A stretch of 64,000 nt of DNA from Pipra filicauda (lineage: Eukaryota > Chordata > Aves > Passeriformes > Pipridae): assembly GCF_003945595.2 (NCBI RefSeq), contig NW_024104107.1, positions 1,054,001 through 1,118,000 of the forward strand, in the 5' to 3' direction. Made by a program: the position numbers and the translations under genes. Every line of letters starts with the position of its first letter. Positions within the stretch are counted from its first letter, which is position 1. Positions 45,014-56,991 of this stretch are shown in pieces. The notes under the pieces were generated by a model. The model searched no databases, was not told the DNA's origin, and worked only from the letters and a program-made list of their open reading frames with translations.

Positions 45014-46540
45014 ACAGCAGTGTGAGCACCATGACCACACCATTAAATAGAGCATTCATTGCCTGGTGTAGCCAAATCTTCAGCTGATACAAGTCAGAAG
45101 GAGACCACATTGAAGTCAATACATTGATTTTTACCAGCAAAGGGTCATGGTTTTCCCATTGGGGAGATTAATCTGATGAGGAAACATCTCATTCACTCTC
45201 TGTGAATAGTCCTGCTTTCATTCACCACCAGAAATGGGTGTTTGAGCTGAATCCACCTTGGTTGGCTGTACTCTGAGCCTTGTCTCAGCTGGGGTATGGC
45301 AGCATCAACTTTCCCCAAAAACACCTCTGTTCCTACATGCCACTGCTCTCTTTTAAAGCCAGTCCTTCCCTTAAAGGGTTTTGAAGTGGAAAATGTTTTC
45401 CTTCTCTTTGCTCTCCTGTGGAGCCAAGGCCACTCTTCCCAGACTGAGGGAAGCTGGTCAGGGAGGCTTCCCAGGCAGAGCCCATGGCCTCTGGAAATTC
45501 CCTTTAAAACCAGACACTTCTTCATTGTCTCCTTCTCCTGGGACATTTTATAACAGAAAATACTGAGGCTAGAGCTGAGACTTGGTGAGGATCTGAACAC
45601 ACTAAGCCACCTGGAAACATTGCCTGGACCACCTACTTTTGTCTAGTTTTGCCATTAGGGACTGTGAATATTTAGTTGTAACTAAATGTAGAAACATTCA
45701 TGTATTTAGAAGGGGCACTGGGATTTGAGATTTGGATTTAATTAGGCAAATAACAAGTTCCTAATTTCATAGGTATGGTGTACCCCTTGAACCTCAGCTG
45801 ATGCCCCAAATCAGCTGGTCCTGAAGACCCTGATTGCTGCCCACCACGAGTCTTGCTCATGGGCACATGTTCTATCTGTTAAAAATGGGTTTCCCCACAG
45901 ATTTTGTATTTAACTGGCATGTGGCATTTAGAAAACGAGGAGAATTAGGCACTGAGCAAAAAGCATTTGCTGGTAGAGTTGTCTCACAGGTAGAAGATGA
46001 TTTCTTTTAAAGAAAAGATGCTTTTGTCATGATAAGAGAGAAAAGAAGCTGGTTTTTTTTTCCCTCGATGACTTAGAGACAATTTTCTGGTAGATAGGAG
46101 GGAACATGTATGAAGAACTGGTTGCTTCTGTAAACTTTTCATGGAATGATAAAACAACCCTGGAAGCCAGTGGCCATCTGGGGTCACCTGCTATGAAATC
46201 ACAAAGTCAGGCTTCAAAATCATTAGATTAAAAATTATTATAAATTTGAACTTTTTTGATTGTCTTTTGGTTTCTCTGTGTTTATGCTGACTTCCAGCCC
46301 CCTTCCTTTATCTTGGTTTGTCCTTGTGTTCTGAGACCTCCAAGCTGGTGTTTTCTGTTTGGCAGCACATATAAAATGGGGGGCTGTTTCAAACCTCTCC
46401 CTCCTCATTTTGAAGTATGTGAGGTCATAATTTCAGGCTTTTCCTCACCCACCCAGAGCTTCCTTTTTCACAAAGAAGAGAACGTTGGGATTCCAAGTTA
46501 ATCACTTGAATCCAGAAGCTGAAGGATCCAGAAGCCTGGA
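45014..46540. other. Unique noncoding DNA
   Basis: No gene is recognised. The interval contains copy B of the unidentified repeat (45795-45868) and the left arm of an inverted repeat at 46505. A 135-codon - frame (45193-45600) has no domain. Confidence 0.55.
45795..45868 (-). repeat. Unidentified repeat, copy B (inverted partner at 42247)
   Basis: The complement of this segment matches 42247-42320, with 23 identical bases in the core (45811-45833) and recognisable flanks (GAGTCTTGCTCATGGGCAC on +). Similarity falls away on both sides, so the ends are not defined by obvious terminal repeats. Confidence 0.8.
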
Positions 46541-46546
46541 TTCAAG
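46505..46546. repeat. Inverted repeat, 11-bp arms
   Basis: Arms CTTGAATCCAG (46505-46515) and CTGGATTCAAG (46536-46546) are perfect complements with a 20-base loop that itself repeats the word TCCAGAAGC. The right arm overlaps the start of the CR1 piece that follows. Confidence 0.9.
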
Positions 46547-46651
46547 TCAGGTTTGACGGGGCTCTGAGCAACTGCTCATTGCAGGGGGGTTGGACTAGAT
46601 GACCTTCAAAGGTCCCTTCCAACCCGAATTCTTAAATGATTCTATGAATTC
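46541..46651 (+). mobile_element. CR1 3' tail, GCAACTGCTCATTGCAGG subfamily
   Basis: It reads TTCAAGTCAGGTTTGACGGG, GCTCTGAGCAACTGCTC, GCAGGGGGGTTGGACTAG, GATGACCTTCAAAGGTCCC, CCTTCCAACCCGAATTC and GATTCTATGAATTC. It shares the CTGCTCATTGCAGGG wording with the copy at 56992. Confidence 0.94.
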
Positions 46652-49600
46652 TGAATAAACTGAGCTACTGTGAAAATCTTCCTGAAACTGGGAGGGAGGA
46701 CAGACAATAGTTCACACCATGCAGTGCCTTGGACAAAGCCAAACTTGCTTGAAGGCTCCAGGTCAATCCCTGCTCTAGTGATGGTTTAGTTACCATAGAG
46801 ACAACCAGGTCTCACTTCATCCTCTAGCATTCTCACTATTCACTGGTGACCCCTCTGGATTAAAGTTGGAGTGTTTTGGATCATTCTCTTTATGTTATCA
46901 GTGGTGTAGCACACAGTCTAATCCTGGTTGTACCTCTCAGGAAGGAAAAAAAAAGGAGACAAAAAAAAACCAACCTCCTTCCCCCACATTTGTTGTATAG
47001 GCCAATTATCCCAAGTGGTGACAAGTAGAAAAATGAATTAACCATAGCTTTGTAATGTCAGCTTTATTTATCTTGTATAACTTTGCCCAGCTCAGCTGTG
47101 GATCAGCAGAGAAGTGCTTTTATTCTTCCCTCCTCTCTTTGATGCTGGTTTTTTTGTTGTGGTTTTTTTTTTTTCCTTTCCTCCCTTCCTTCACTTTATA
47201 CAGGTCCTTTGCTCCCCCACACCATCATTACGGAATCTTTTTGTTCTGCTCTAAACCAGGTGGGTTTTCCAGATGAGATGAGGGGCTGGTGAGGAGATGC
47301 CCTGCAGGAGGTGAAGGAGGGGGTCTCCCAGCTCTCATCTTCCCCATCCTCACCCTCTTCCCTTGTGATAATCAAACCACTCCGTTGGGTTTAGTTTCTC
47401 TGATCTCTAACTCACACAAAAAGTAGGTGCTGAGACTGGAACCCGGCCTCTCTTACCTTTTTTTCCTCCCCCCCCTGCCTTTTCCCATGCACACTTTGCT
47501 GAGTCTCCACCCTCTTCCACCTGCTGCAGTGAAGACTTTCAAAAGGAAAAAAATGGCACTTGCTGACAGGAGGCAGGAAAACAAGGGACGTTCAACTGGG
47601 ATCCAGTGTGAAAGCAACGCCCTGGCAAGGAGCCCACAAACACTTCAGACCTGAAGCACCAAGTCACGGAGCAAAGAGGCAAAAAATGCATCCTTATAAA
47701 GCCATAGTGGGGCTGCACCTGCTCAAAACTCCTGTAGCCAGGACACTGTGACACGTCAAAGCTGCCAGGGAATGAGATACTGGGATAAGATCCCCCTGTC
47801 AGGGTGTAAAACTGGCCAAATCTTGTACTGAGGCAGCTGGGGCGATGGTTGATGTAGGGAGCAAGCCTGAAGGATAAAATGTGTGTATCCAAACGACAGA
47901 TGATGGGAAAGGAAATAAATTATCTTGCAGTGCGTCTGTCCCTGTGTGAGTGTTGCTGGCTTCCCTGGCTGGATTTTGAGACCATCTTCACTGTGAATTT
48001 CTCACAGCCTGTGGATCCTACAAATACATTAATAAATAAACCAGGTTTTTGCCTCCAGAGGTTTGATTAATAAACTGGGCTGGTTTTCTCCGTTTAAAAT
48101 ACAGTTATTTTACCTCTCTGAAGGTGTCTTGGTGGTGTGGGCTAGCCCAGATCAGACAGCATGTCAGGAATTCTCCTGGAGAAGTGGGCAGCTGCACCAG
48201 TGTGGCATGCAGGCTGTCAACTGGCAGTAAATCTGTTTCAAGCTCTTTTGTTGTGCCAAGCAATTGCTGAATAACTTCTCTGAATTACTTCCAGTCGATA
48301 TCTCTCATATGAAAAGCTCACAGAAAGCTTATTATGTTCAAAATTCGGCAGATACGGATTCTCACATGCTAAACATCCATTAGCAACTGGATAAAGGCAA
48401 CTCTCAGGATCCCATTTCTATAGGGGCAGCTTTCTGCAGACGTGCAGGTGAAGTTTGCTCTGTGTGAATCATCTCAGATGCATCCTCATAGAAATGAAAA
48501 TAAATTCTCTAATAAAACCTGGTAGTTCTTGCCAGCATGAGATGGGCATGACTGCAGACAAAGGCAAAATACTATCAATGTTCAGGAGGAAAAATTGTTT
48601 GTAGGTGATTTTTAGCTCCACAGTGTAGGGTTAATTTTGGAGAGATCAGGCCTTTGAATGGTGAGAAGAACAGCTCTGTCCTCCCTGCCTGGACTCAGTG
48701 TGCTCCTTGCCACAAGGCTTCAGAGGGGGCATTTCAGTGGATTTTTAGTTTAAATGTGAGGTTACTGTTGATTTTCTGGGTAAAATGTCACAGTAGGATT
48801 TTCAAAGGTGCCCAGCACAGGGCTGACTGTCTAATTAGAGATACTGGGATACTGGGGGAGCAGCACAGATGATCTCTCATATCTGCTTACAACATGACCC
48901 CTTCCCAAGCAGCTGCCCACAGACAGTTTCTCACTTTAGGCTGTGTAGCTGGACCCCAGGAAGGTGAAATTATTCACTTCTGCCCAGCTGCTAGAAATGT
49001 GTTAAAAATGACCAGTTAAGTCGATGCACAATTACCGTGTGGTCACAACCTCCAGAGGGTATTTCAGGCCTGATTTGCTCTGGGAAGGTGCCTGTCTTTT
49101 TTTCTGTTGACTGGATGGGAAGCCTGAGATGACTTAATTCCCAACTCAGCATCGCAGTGACGGACTAAAGTTCAGTGGGGTGAAAGCAAAGCAGTAACAA
49201 CTCTGGTTTTGATTTCATTTTTCTATGTTAGGCTCATTTCTTGTCAAAGGAATGGTCAGATTTCAGAAAGAGAAAAAAGCGGCGTATTGAAAAGTGTAGA
49301 AAAGTAAAAGTTCGTAATTTATACAGCTTTCAGGGCCTCCTACTAGAACCAGTTTGTGTTTGAACCAAACATTATCCCTGTTGGACTTGATATAAGTTAT
49401 TATGGAATCAAACCAGAGCCCCAAAATCTCCAGTCCTTCAGTTTTGAGGAGCTTTGAACCATGAACTAGACTAAATTTATCCAACCACTGCAAAGGTGAT
49501 GTCCTACACCAAAATCCACCACCCAAACTGCCACCAACCTGGTGCCTCTGATTTGGACTTCTACAAGTTGTGCCTACTATTGTTTTCTTTCGAATAACCA

Positions 49601-51384
49601 GTCCTTGAGGTGGCTTCAGGTAAAATCACAGCTGAAGGTGTGATTGTTGTGGTGAAAAGTTGAATTTGGCTGCAGTGAAGGGGACATCAGCCCTGCCTGG
49701 GCTGGTGGCTTGTGTAGGTGTGCAGGGACTCGGAGGGTTTGCGCCCAGGCTGGGTGACCCATTGCTTTGGCCTCCTCCAGCTAGAGGAAGGTTCCACCTT
49801 TACCATCCTTTGCAGACACCTCTGGTCCCACTGTCTTCATGCTTCAAGCCAACTGGACTTGAACCTCTTACAGACTGCAAGCCATGGAGTGGGGGTGGTT
49901 TAATTTTCATCCCACGGCTTTTGTGCCACTGCGAGCCCGAAGTTTGGATGGAGGTGGCAGACACCAGAGCTCAGCAGGGACTGGGAGGGCATTGATGTGA
50001 TATCCTAAATCAACTGGCAGAGCTCTGTGAGTGTTTATATGCCCATGTGTTCATTCATCTGGGCAGACAAGCTTAACTGAACCGACATTAACCCCTTGAC
50101 CAGCAATCATGGATAACATGTGGGAAGGATGCACCTGCACCAGCACTGGCCATAACCTCCTGTGTCGTGGATTTGGCTGCACTGGCAGAGAGAAAAAAAC
50201 AGCAGGGAAAGAAATGAGTTGTGATTCAGGCCAGCAACATTTGGTACCATCCAGGCTCTTTGCCAGTGGGGATTTACCCAGGGCTGGTCTCACCTCTGCA
50301 CTCAGCAACTCCGGCGATCCAGCCAGAAAAGCATCCAAAATCTCGGCGTCACCTGATGTTTTACCCATCTCACTTCCCACATCTACCCAAGTCTCCTGTC
50401 CTTTCATCCTCCTTGGTGCTGGCAGGGGGGGTATGCAGGCTGCCATGTGGGCAGCAATTCCATGTGCAGGGGAATTAAAGGGATCTCTGAACACAGGATG
50501 CTCCCCGGCGCTTGTAGCCTTTACTCCCCACTGTTATGAGCTGGATGGTACCATACCTTGCAGGCAAAGGATCAAAAAACATTGTTGCCCTTGTCAGGGA
50601 GCTGTCACCAGGGTCCTGGATGCAGCTGGGCATATGGGCAGGATGCTGGTTATTTACTCATTGCTGAGGGTTCATTATCTCCAGCCCCATTCAGATGGTA
50701 GTTCCCGGGTTCCCAGGGGGAAGTCAGTGCAGCACAGCAGATGACACGATGCCCTGGGCAGGAGGTGGATGGCAGCATCCCTGCCTGCACATCACACGTG
50801 GAAGAGAGGGAGAGGGAAGGGATAGGAACCGGGGATGAAGGAGCTGAAAGCTGGGAAAGCAAATCCCTCCAGTTTGCACAGCAAACGTGCCGCTGAGAGT
50901 TGGAGTTCCTTGCCCAAATCGCTTCAGTCTTCACAGCAAATGTGCCTTTGAGGGTTGGAGCTCCTTGCCCAAAATAAACGCCTCTATTTATCATTGTTGA
51001 GGTGCTTTGTGGTCCAGTTGAGCTCTTTGAGAGCAGGAGGCTGTGCCATCCCTACTTTTCAGTTACCACCCCCTCTGGAGAGCAGGGCTGCCCTGTAGGG
51101 AGACCATGCTCCAGTGCTTATGGAACAGCAGCTCCCTGCTTTCATCCCTGCATGTGTGTTCCTCTGAAATCCCTAGAAATGCCCTCTCCTGAGTCTTACC
51201 TATTTGCATCCTCAGACTGGAGATGGACCACGCATTTGGGACCTGCTCCAGTTCAGGAGAAATGGATCTCACATCCATTATTTACATCTGCCCTTCCCTG
51301 GGCATGTGGGAGTGTGTTTAACACATGTTATTTGCTCGGTGAATGTTTAAATACACCTGTTCTTCTTGACCAGGACATTTTGAT
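46652..51384. other. 4.7-kb CR1-free unique interval
   Basis: No gene is recognised. The 48250-48430 segment has an enhancer-like look (GAATTACTTCC, CAGTCGATATC, AAAATTCGGCAGATACGG). The 211-codon + frame at 50109-50744 is the longest open stretch in the window; it has no domain and faces a 147-codon frame on -. A 55-bp tandem pair lies at 50860-50969. Poly-T occurs near 47165 and C-rich DNA near 47468. Confidence 0.5.
50860..50969. repeat. Tandem pair of 55-bp units
   Basis: Unit 1 (50860-50914) and unit 2 (50915-50969) both run from CAAATC through CACAGCAAA, GTGCC, GAGTTGGAG or GGGTTGGAG, to CCTTGCC. They differ at roughly ten sites, so the duplication is older than the one at 16170. A third CAAA begins at 50970 but does not continue. 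Confidence 0.93.
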
Positions 51385-51706
51385 CTCTACAAGTCCCTGA
51401 CAGGAGGTCGCAGACAGGTGGGAGTTGGTCTTTTCTCCCAGTTAACAAGAGGACAAGAGGAAATGGCCTCAAGTTGTGCCCAAGGAAGGTTCAGATTGGA
51501 TATTAGGAAAAAATTTCTTCATGGAAAGGGTTGTGAAACATTGGAACAGGCTGCCCAAGGAAGTGGTGGAATCACTGCCCCAGAAGTGTTCAAAAAATAG
51601 GTAGATGTGGTTCTTAGGGACATGGTTTAATGATGAAGGTGGCAGTGTCAGGTTAATGGTTGGATCCAATGATCTCAGGTCTTTTCCGGCTTTATTGATT
51701 CCATGG
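51385..51706 (+). mobile_element. CR1 3' end, AAGTTGTGCC-type subfamily
   Basis: About 320 bases survive: AAGTCCCTGACAGGAGG, GGTGGGAGTTGGTCTTTTC, GAGGACAAGAGGAAATGGCC, TCAAGTTGTGCCCAAGG, GGATATTAGGAAAAAATTTC, GTTGTGAAACATTGGAACAG, GGAAGTGGTGGAATCAC, TGGTTGGATCCAATGATC and a degraded GATTCCATGG end. The ORF2 C-terminus lies just before this region in full elements and is not present. Confidence 0.95.
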
Positions 51707-52027
51707 CTTATGTCTTTGATGGTGTTTCTGTGGTTGCAGTAGGCTTGGTTTGAAGCCATAGTTTTGTTTGCATACTTACTTTCCCTTCTTATTTAGGCGC
51801 TCTGGAAACATCTGGGAGAATTTCAGATGCTGAATAAACTTCCAGTTGCTGTCGTGTCTCACCCCAGAATTAGCTGCATTTCTTCAGTGGATTAAGAGAT
51901 TTTCTATGCTTTCTAACTCATAGCAATCTTGGTATTCTCAGATTTATTCTTGGTTCTCACCTCACTTAACATTGCAATAAGTGGAGTGGGACTGGTTCAA
52001 AAGAGGAGTTGTCCCTGTATTGACTGA
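51707..52027. other. Spacer between two same-strand CR1 copies
   Basis: A unique stretch of about 320 bases with no gene or motif cluster recognised. Confidence 0.55.
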
Positions 52028-52272
52028 CCTTTTTACATGGGCAGATACTGACAGGACAAGGGGGAACTGTTTTAAACTAAAAGAAAGGAGATTTAGATTA
52101 GATATTGGGAAGAAATTCTTGTCTGTGAGAGTGATGAGACACTGGCACAGGTTGCCCATAGAAGCTGTGGCTGCCCCATCCCTGGAAGTGTTCAAGGCCA
52201 GGTTGGATGGGTCTTGGAGCAACCTGGGATAGTGAAAGATGTCCCTGCCCATGGAATGAGCTGATCTTGAAG
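52028..52272 (+). mobile_element. CR1 LINE 3' fragment without tail
   Basis: It runs CCTTTTTACATGGGCAG, TGACAGGACAAGGGGGAAC, TTTTAAACTAAAAGAAAGG, GATTAGATATTGGGAAG, CTGGCACAGGTTGCCC, GGAAGTGTTCAAGGCC and GTCCCTGCCCATGG. A deletion then removes GGGGTTGGAACTAG, leaving GAGCTGATCTTGAAGG and no octamers. Confidence 0.95.
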
Positions 52273-52655
52273 GATGAGTCTGATTATATTGTTTAAAATC
52301 ACAATGTACCCATCTGAAGTATGAACTGGTTGTTTTCTAGCATTGTTTGTGTGTTGGCTGTAAATCCACTGGAGGCACTTGGGATGGAAGTTCCTTTAAA
52401 AAAATAATCTGTGCTGTATTAGGTTTTGTGTGTAAACAGGTGCAAAGTGTTTGGGTTTCTAGAAATAAACTCAGAGACAGCAATTTTGAGTGTGTTGTAT
52501 ATTAGGGCAGCACAGTGCAGAGGAGATGTGAGACTGGAGCCTCGAGGAATCAAATGAACACTTTGGAGCTTAAGAACCTCCTGATGCTTCCTGGGAAAAT
52601 GAGAAAATATTCCATTTAGAGACTGCACTGCTCACACATCAGATGTTTTCTCCAG

Positions 52656-52671
52656 TTCTCTCTCTCTCTCT
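52656..52671. repeat. (TC)8 microsatellite
   Basis: A short perfect dinucleotide array followed by TGTAATTTT and a T-rich run. Confidence 0.93.
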
Positions 52672-54539
52672 GTAATTTTTTTTTCTTTTTTAAATTATCT
52701 TCGAGGGCAATTTGCATGAAAAGGATCTTTGTATCTGAAGTGCCCATCTGCTGTGCAGCCACCTCCCCCCTGATGACAAAGCCATCTGCTTTTGACATCA
52801 CAACCACCTTCACCACGTGGGCAAAGGAGTCACTGGCACTTAATTATTTAACACCTTGCCTTGATGTTGTGCTGCTATTTGAAAGGATTCCCGGGTGTTT
52901 TCCTGCTTGTATTCTCCAGACGGGGATGACCTGGTTTGGGATGGTGTGTAGGAGGTGGTGACACCACGTGACACGAAGCAGATGACCACAGCCATGAGCA
53001 GTTTTGAGCAGGGACTGTGATTTTTGGTTTGCTGTTGCACGACACCTCACGTAAAGGAGAATTCCCGTTGCCTCTGCCTCTTGGGAATTGAGTAATATTA
53101 ATTATGAGGCTGATGATCACACTTGCAGAGCAGTGTTTGATTAGCTTCACTTGCATCTGCTTGAGACACTTCTAATTGCACAGCAGTGTCTTGGTGTCAT
53201 TCATTCTCCAAACTAAGAATGATTTGCCCTTCTCATCTCGTCCTACCCCACTCAGTGATGCTCAAAACCAACCTCAGGAGGGAGGACATCCACCAGAGAC
53301 CCGGCCTTTTGATTGATTTTCCTTCTCAGGGCTTAGATACTATGTGGATAACCACAACAGATCCAAAAAAAGGTGTCCAACAGCCCAGATGGTGATGGTT
53401 TGGTGAAAACTGTGCCACCTTCCAGGCCAGCTCCACTCTCACCATGTGCCCTCCTGTGGGTAACAGCACTAGCTGTCACAGTTGCTGCACACAGAATTTG
53501 TTGTCATGAATTAAGAGAGTTGCCTTCAGGTGATTTCTGGGCAAATATATTTGTTTTCCTACCTAGAATTGTTGTTTGGGTAGTATTTGAGGTCTGTGGT
53601 TTTCATATGTGGTTTCTTCCTTTTTTTTTTTTTTTCCCCTTTTTTTATTCTCCATATAAATCTGCAGTGGGTTTCTCTCCTTTGGGAGTGAGCAGAACCA
53701 CTGCAAAGCCAGACTTTGGTCTGGCTGCCATCCACCCAGAAACCCTGGGCACCTCCCAGGCACGTGTAGGGATCAGCTGTAAATCCAACACGTCCGGGAA
53801 GGGCTGTGCTCTGCACAACCCCCGGCGGAGCAGGTTGGGAGATCCCACTTCATTTCAGGGAGTGTGGAAGTGCCTGCAAGCTCTTTTCCCTCATTATTTC
53901 AATGACCAAAAAGTGCAGGGTGATGCTAACTGAAAAACTTGCTTCAAATTCAGGGCAATTTTTTTTTTTTCAATGAAAGCAATCAGCAAGCAAGGCTGGG
54001 ACAGAAATTCGGGAAGTGTTTTGTGGTTAGGGTTTTGAAATGAAACTTGTGAATTATTCTTCTTGAAACCAAGCTTGTCTTCAGAATTCACTGAAATAAA
54101 CCAACCAACTGTAATGTTATTGATTAATATCAGCATGGTAGTGACATTGTTTTTGATGATAATAATAAAAGCCCAGTATGAAAGGAGGGAAAAACCAGGT
54201 TTTGCTTTAGGTGAAGCAAGTTGTTTTGTTTTACCTGACCCATTTCCCTTCACAACTGTTTCATTTAAGTAAGAAAAGTGCAGGAAACAAGTGGTGTGGA
54301 CTAACCCCGACCAAAATTAAGAGCAACAAGAGACGTTTTCCTTGGATTGCAACCAGGACGTTTGAGCCTGGGAATAACCATGGAATTCACCTCCATCCGC
54401 GTGCTCAGACACTCCATCAGGGGAGGGAGGTTAAATACTGAAGTGAAGTGCTTCTGAGCAGGTTCCCAGCCTTCCCAGCCTCTCCTGCTTTGCATGGGAA
54501 ATACTGATGCACGACCCTAAATTCCTCTTGAATTAAGAC

Positions 54540-55070
54540 CCATTCTTCCCCCTTCTGCCACGGCGGGGGGAATTGAAAGAAGCAGCAGGGCAAATTGTTC
54601 CCCAAAGTTTTCCTTGCCAGCCAGCAGGTTCATTAATCTCATTGCAGAGCTGCTGCTGCTGCTGCTGCTGCACCAGGTGCACAGATTATTCTAATATTGC
54701 CACCATCCCTGCCAGGAGAGACGTGTTGGATGATAACACTCCAATAATCCACTTACTGGAGGTAGTTTTTCAGTGTAGTCCGAACACAGTTTCTCCCTCT
54801 GATCGCGTCTCCATCAGGCTCCGCTCTGAGAGACTCTTGAACGACTGGAAACTCTTAATCCTTTGCAAGCATCTGTCAAATTCTTTTCCCATCCGGGACC
54901 CCTCTTCTCCTGAACTGGGAAGGCTGCCTTGAATTCAGTGGGAGATGAAAGCAAGCAGCACCTTGCGGGATCAAACGTGTGTTTATGATCCGGATGGGAG
55001 GCACGCGGATGCTTTGAAGGGTCCGGGGGGAGAGAGCGGGGAGGAAATCTTTTCCTTCCAAAATCTGTCT
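54540..55070. promoter_or_regulatory. Candidate conserved regulatory element with CpGs
   Basis: The block holds CCACGGCGGGGGG, GGTTCATTAATCTC, a (GCT)7 run, an E-box CAGGTG at 54674-54679, ACAGATTATTCTAATATTGC, GATAACACTCCAATAATCC and GATCGCGTC. Toward the right end it has TTGCGGGATC, AACGTGTG, ATCCGGATGGG, CACGCGGATG and GGTCCGGGG. CpG retention and motif variety exceed those of flanking DNA. Overlapping frames of 96-119 codons have no motif. Confidence 0.38.
54649..54671. repeat. (GCT)7 trinucleotide run
   Basis: A perfect CTG/GCT run directly before an E-box-containing segment. It encodes poly-Leu, poly-Ala or poly-Cys in chance frames only. Confidence 0.95.
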
Positions 55071-55126
55071 TGGAGGGCAAATCATGATGATGGAACAAAT
55101 CCACGAGCAGTCAAATGCTGAAGAAT

Positions 55127-55137
55127 CCCCCCCCCCC
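55127..55137. repeat. Poly-C tract (C11)
   Basis: A homopolymer between GAAT and TTTCC. Length calls here may be unreliable. Confidence 0.93.
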
Positions 55138-56573
55138 TTTCCTCATCCCATTCAGGCCCCAGCAGTGACACAACAGACTGGAGCGGTGGGCATGCCGATA
55201 CTGATGGGAGCTGGCAGGATGCCGGGGGCTGCACAGAAGGCTGGTGCCATGTGGGAGCTGGGCAGACTGGGAGCAGCTGTTGGAAAGTCCAGGAGGGTTT
55301 GGGTTTGTTTGCAAAGCAGGACGTGGGGGTGAGAGAGGCTGGGAGGTGGGGGCACTTAGGGAAGCAACCAGGCTCCCATTTCCACCCCCCTCAAGGATGA
55401 GGTTGCTTTTCTTCTTAGCTTAAGAGGGTTTTTTTCTCTGCCCCGTGAAATAGGGAAACGATGGAGTTATTCAAGTCTTTTCAAAGCAGTGCACAAAAGC
55501 TTCTCCAGGCTGCTTCACTTTAGTGGTGCAGGACTCCACCCAATGCACTGGGGAATTTGGGGGCATTTCTAGCTTTGTGCTGGGATTTTTCTCTACCCAC
55601 CCTTGTGACCAGACCCTTTCCATGCAAGGGTGGCCGTAGCATAATTTCTTTAGTTGGCCACATTAAATTGACTCTGCTTTATTAAACAACTAGTTATTGA
55701 AGGCTTTTGGTTTGCCCTAAAGCCTCCATCTATTACTGAGCTTGTCATTGTTTAAAACAGAAAAATGTCTCAGTCATCCCTTTCTTCTCCTTGGGAAGTC
55801 CAAAGGAGTGAAGCTTTGCAGATTGTGGATGTCACAGAACATCATACATTTGTTTTCCCCCTTTTCTAGCAATTTAACACGTTGTGCTTTCGCAGAGGTT
55901 CAAAAGTTCGCTCTGCAACAGTTGGTTCTCGGAGCTTCTTGCAAAGGCCTGTGAGGAAACTAAAAAAAAAACCCCAACCAACACCATTCTATGGCCTCGG
56001 GACATAACAGCAACAAACCACATGTAATGCCCTTAATATTACTGAAATTATGCAAGAATGCAAACCAAAAACTCCAACAAATACATGTTTTCTGTTTCTT
56101 TACCATATGTCGGTGTGTTCTGTGAGTAGTTAAAGGTAAAGCCTGACCTCTACGTCGTCCGCTTTCTGACTTTCTTTTAATTTGACCCAGCAGCTGGGAT
56201 CAAAGCACTGGTACATTCAAACAGGCTAAAAATGTAAAAAATCCTGTTTGTCCTTCAACACACTTTATTATGCAGTTGGAAGAGCGCTGTGGAGAACGGT
56301 TGGGTGAAGGGCTGGATTAGCAGATGTTGCCCACATCACGTTGACAGCCCGGCATTTATGATCAGTGCCACTTTCAGATCTGAGAGCCAAGTGTTGTGCA
56401 CTGCTCTCTTAAATGCTTGCAGACGTTTTAAGCAGTGGCCTGACATATGGAAACCAAAATCGTGCAGAATGCACTCAAACAGCAGCGTCACCTGGCAGGG
56501 ATTGCTGCAGGGGACACACACGGTTTGATGGATCGTGGAGGTGGCTCACAAGTCACCTGGAGGCTGTAGGGGG

Positions 56574-56604
56574 ACTTCTTCTGTCCCCTCCTGACAGAAG
56601 AAGT
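56574..56604. repeat. Perfect 12-bp hairpin
   Basis: ACTTCTTCTGTC (56574-56585) and GACAGAAGAAGT (56593-56604) are exact complements around a 7-base CCCTCCT loop. There is no U-run on either side and pairing does not extend, so it is neither a terminator nor a convincing microRNA precursor. Confidence 0.93.
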
Positions 56605-56991
56605 GGACAGTGTCATGGGACCACCTCTGCTGCTATGGGATATTAATTCCTGGCAAAGCCTCGGCTGGTTTGTGGTTCTGTCTGTTGTGAAGGATGGTGA
56701 GTGAGGGTTTCTCCTCAAAAGATGGTTCAAGGAAATCATCATTATACTGGGTTTTACCTTGTTCTGAGGTAATTCAGGAGTGGGCAGCAGAGCAATGACT
56801 GCCAGGGAGACTGGGATGATCTGGATGCTCTTGGGGAGAGATTCTGCTATCTGGTTTGGTGTTGGGAGAGCACCCGGCATGGTGAGTCCCAGACTCTTCT
56901 GGGAGCTCCTGAGGGCAAGAGTAATGCCCCTAAAGTTGATGGATCTGGTGAACAGCCCTAAGTTCATTGACATTGCCAATAGCAGGCTCTG

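Larger units (their letters stand above)
52273..56991. other. 4.7-kb CR1-free unique interval
   Basis: No gene is recognised. A (TC)8 run lies at 52656-52671, T-rich tracts near 53620-53645 and 53959-53970, and a C11 tract at 55127-55137. A candidate regulatory block lies at 54540-55070 and weaker AT-rich ones at 55640-55750 and 56090-56480. The 186-codon + frame (53373-53933) crosses the T tract, giving a poly-Phe run, and is not credible. A 12-bp-stem hairpin is at 56574-56604. Confidence 0.5.

Noticed and set aside
50109..50744. Longest open frame (211 codons, +)
   Set aside because: No domain, no signal or membrane pattern, and a 147-codon frame lies opposite. A frame of this length is roughly what chance allows once in a window of this size.
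53373..53933. 186-codon frame on + with a hydrophobic middle
   Set aside because: The hydrophobic segment is a poly-Phe run read from a T-rich tract, not a membrane helix under selection.
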